Shown: positions 6,408 to 7,475 of the stretch, one piece after another
Numbering within the stretch: position 1 is the first letter of the stretch
Layout: each line of letters begins with the position of its first letter
Assembly: GCA_003164255.1 (NCBI GenBank)
Contig: PLST01000210.1
Coordinates: 3,325-10,799, forward strand
Source of the DNA: Acidobacteriaceae bacterium
GTDB lineage: Bacteria; Acidobacteriota; Terriglobia; Terriglobales; Acidobacteriaceae
Length of the DNA stretch: 7,475 bases
Direction of reading: 5' to 3'
The notes under the pieces: model-generated
What the model saw: only the letters and a program-made list of their open reading frames with translations
What the model was told of the DNA's origin: nothing
Databases searched by the model: none
Translations under genes and position numbers: made by a program

Positions 6408-7475
6408 TCATTGTTGACTGCCATTGCGGGGTTCGGTCACTTCGAGTATGCGATCCCCAGTCACATCGTGCAACAACTGGCGTATACCCGAAGGCCATTT
6501 AATCTCGATTTCCTTTATCACGTGCGAACTGCCCAGACCGAAATGGACGCGTGGGTCGCTTGATGCGGCATAGCCTGTGCTCGTCGTCGCCTCGTTGTAA
6601 AGCATCCGGCCATCATCGGTTGTGATCCGAATCTGCGCGCCAATGCCCATCCGGTTGCTTTTTGTTCCGACAAGTTTGATCAGGACCCAGTGATTGCGCG
6701 TTTCGGTGACGTTACGGAACACGCTGACCGGGGCGCCCAGAGCGGTCACGACCAGATCCATCCGTCCGTCGTTGTCAAGATCCCCGTACGCCAGCCCGCG
6801 GTGCGGGGCTGGCCGCGTAAAGTCAGCCCCGGCAGTCGCGCTCACGTCGTCAAACTGCCCGTTCCCGCGATTGCGAAATACCGAGTTCGGTTCGGCATAC
6901 CGAAAATGCGATGAGATTTTCTCGATATTGTCTAGCACATTGCTGCGCGCCACCACCAGGTCCTTCCATCCATCGTTGTCGAGATCGACGATTCCGTTCG
7001 ACCAGCCGGACATCGGCCTCGTTAGATTCGCAAGCCGGCTCTCCTGGCTCGCATTGCGAAACTGTCCTTTGCCCTGGTTGATGAACAATGGAAACGTTTC
7101 GTTTTCGATCGCGGTGTGCCATAGATCCGGCAAGCCATCGTTGTTCAAATCCCTGAAGTCAGCGCCCATTCCCGCAAGGGCAGTTCCCTCGTCGTTGTAG
7201 GCCACGCCTGCCTGAAAGCCAACCTCCTCAAATCGCTTTCCTCCCAGGTTGTGAAACAGGAGATTCGGGCTGTTGTCGTTGGCCACAAACACGTCGAGAA
7301 AGCCGTCGCCGTCGTAGTCCGCGAACACCACTCCCATTCCCTTGCCCAGTACGCTTGCAATTCCCGTCTCCGCCGAAACATCGGTGAACGTGCCATCGCC
7401 ATTATTGCGGTACAGCGTGTTAGGCAGTGGGCCGAAGCTGCCCGGGTGGCAGTAACCGCGGCCATCCAGCCCCGT
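6408..7475 (-). CDS. CRTAC1-like FG-GAP/VCBS repeat protein with ASPIC/UnbV domain (5'-truncated)
   Basis: The C-terminal 355 residues of an extracytoplasmic beta-propeller-type protein. The frame stays open to the window edge, so the gene begins beyond it; the ATG at 7337 is internal. Visible residues begin within the family's Cys-containing block (GYCHPGSFGPLPNTLYRNNG, 7-26). FG-GAP/VCBS repeats follow, with calcium-binding loops DYDGDG (53-58), DLNNDG (109-114), DLDNDG (164-169) and DLDNDG (232-237). The ASPIC/UnbV domain occupies about 260-345: NHWVLIKLVGTKSNRMGIGA, then SDPRVHFGLG and IEIKWPSG. Full-length bacterial relatives are typically 500-600 residues or longer, so a third or more is missing. 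The family is secreted and thought to mediate binding or adhesion; no enzymatic function is established. The TPR gene follows directly on the same strand, suggesting a joint role. Confidence 0.95.
   Translation of the reverse strand, partial: TGLDGRGYCHPGSFGPLPNTLYRNNGDGTFTDVSAETGIASVLGKGMGVVFADYDGDGFLDVFVANDNSPNLLFHNLGGKRFEEVGFQAGVAYNDEGTALAGMGADFRDLNNDGLPDLWHTAIENETFPLFINQGKGQFRNASQESRLANLTRPMSGWSNGIVDLDNDGWKDLVVARSNVLDNIEKISSHFRYAEPNSVFRNRGNGQFDDVSATAGADFTRPAPHRGLAYGDLDNDGRMDLVVTALGAPVSVFRNVTETRNHWVLIKLVGTKSNRMGIGAQIRITTDDGRMLYNEATTSTGYAASSDPRVHFGLGSSHVIKEIEIKWPSGIRQLLHDVTGDRILEVTEPRNGSQQ

Noticed and set aside
1..7475. CRISPR array, tRNA, insertion sequence or phage genes
   Set aside because: No regularly spaced direct repeats, cloverleaf-like sequence, transposase motif or integrase was seen on either strand.

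Overview
The window reads as a stretch of bacterial chromosome, most likely from an Acidobacteriota (Terriglobia-like) genome. This rests on moderately high GC, an exported CRTAC1-type FG-GAP/ASPIC-UnbV protein next to a very long secreted TPR protein, and a Tat-exported GH29 fucosidase. No marker gene is present, so the taxonomy is inference. No RNA genes, insertion sequences, phage genes or CRISPR arrays were seen.

The left half (1-3601, plus strand) looks like a small sugar-utilisation block. It holds the 3' part of a zinc-dependent medium-chain dehydrogenase (1-867), a short membrane-protein-like reading frame that may be the tail of a lost gene (872-1021), a divergent RbsD/FucU-like sugar mutarotase candidate (1005-1517), a 299-base leader with a possible promoter, and a complete Tat-signal alpha-L-fucosidase of family GH29 (1817-3601). 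A coherent reading is that the fucosidase releases L-fucose outside the cytoplasm, the RbsD/FucU-like protein interconverts sugar anomers inside the cell, and the dehydrogenase oxidises the sugar or a derivative. The enzyme families are read from sequence; the link between them is inferred from adjacency.

The right half (3748-7475, minus strand) is a separate, convergently transcribed unit. The upstream gene is a 5'-truncated CRTAC1-like protein with calcium-binding FG-GAP/VCBS repeats and a C-terminal ASPIC/UnbV domain (6408-7475). It is followed 38 bases later by a secreted protein made almost entirely of about 20 TPR repeats (3748-6369). The two are probably co-transcribed and both probably work outside the cytoplasm, with protein binding rather than catalysis as the likely role.

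The halves meet at a nested hairpin (3619-3666) that is well placed as a bidirectional terminator. Nothing here amounts to a clearly new system. The points most worth checking are the divergent mutarotase, the gene remnant before it, and the conserved-looking CRTAC1/TPR pair.
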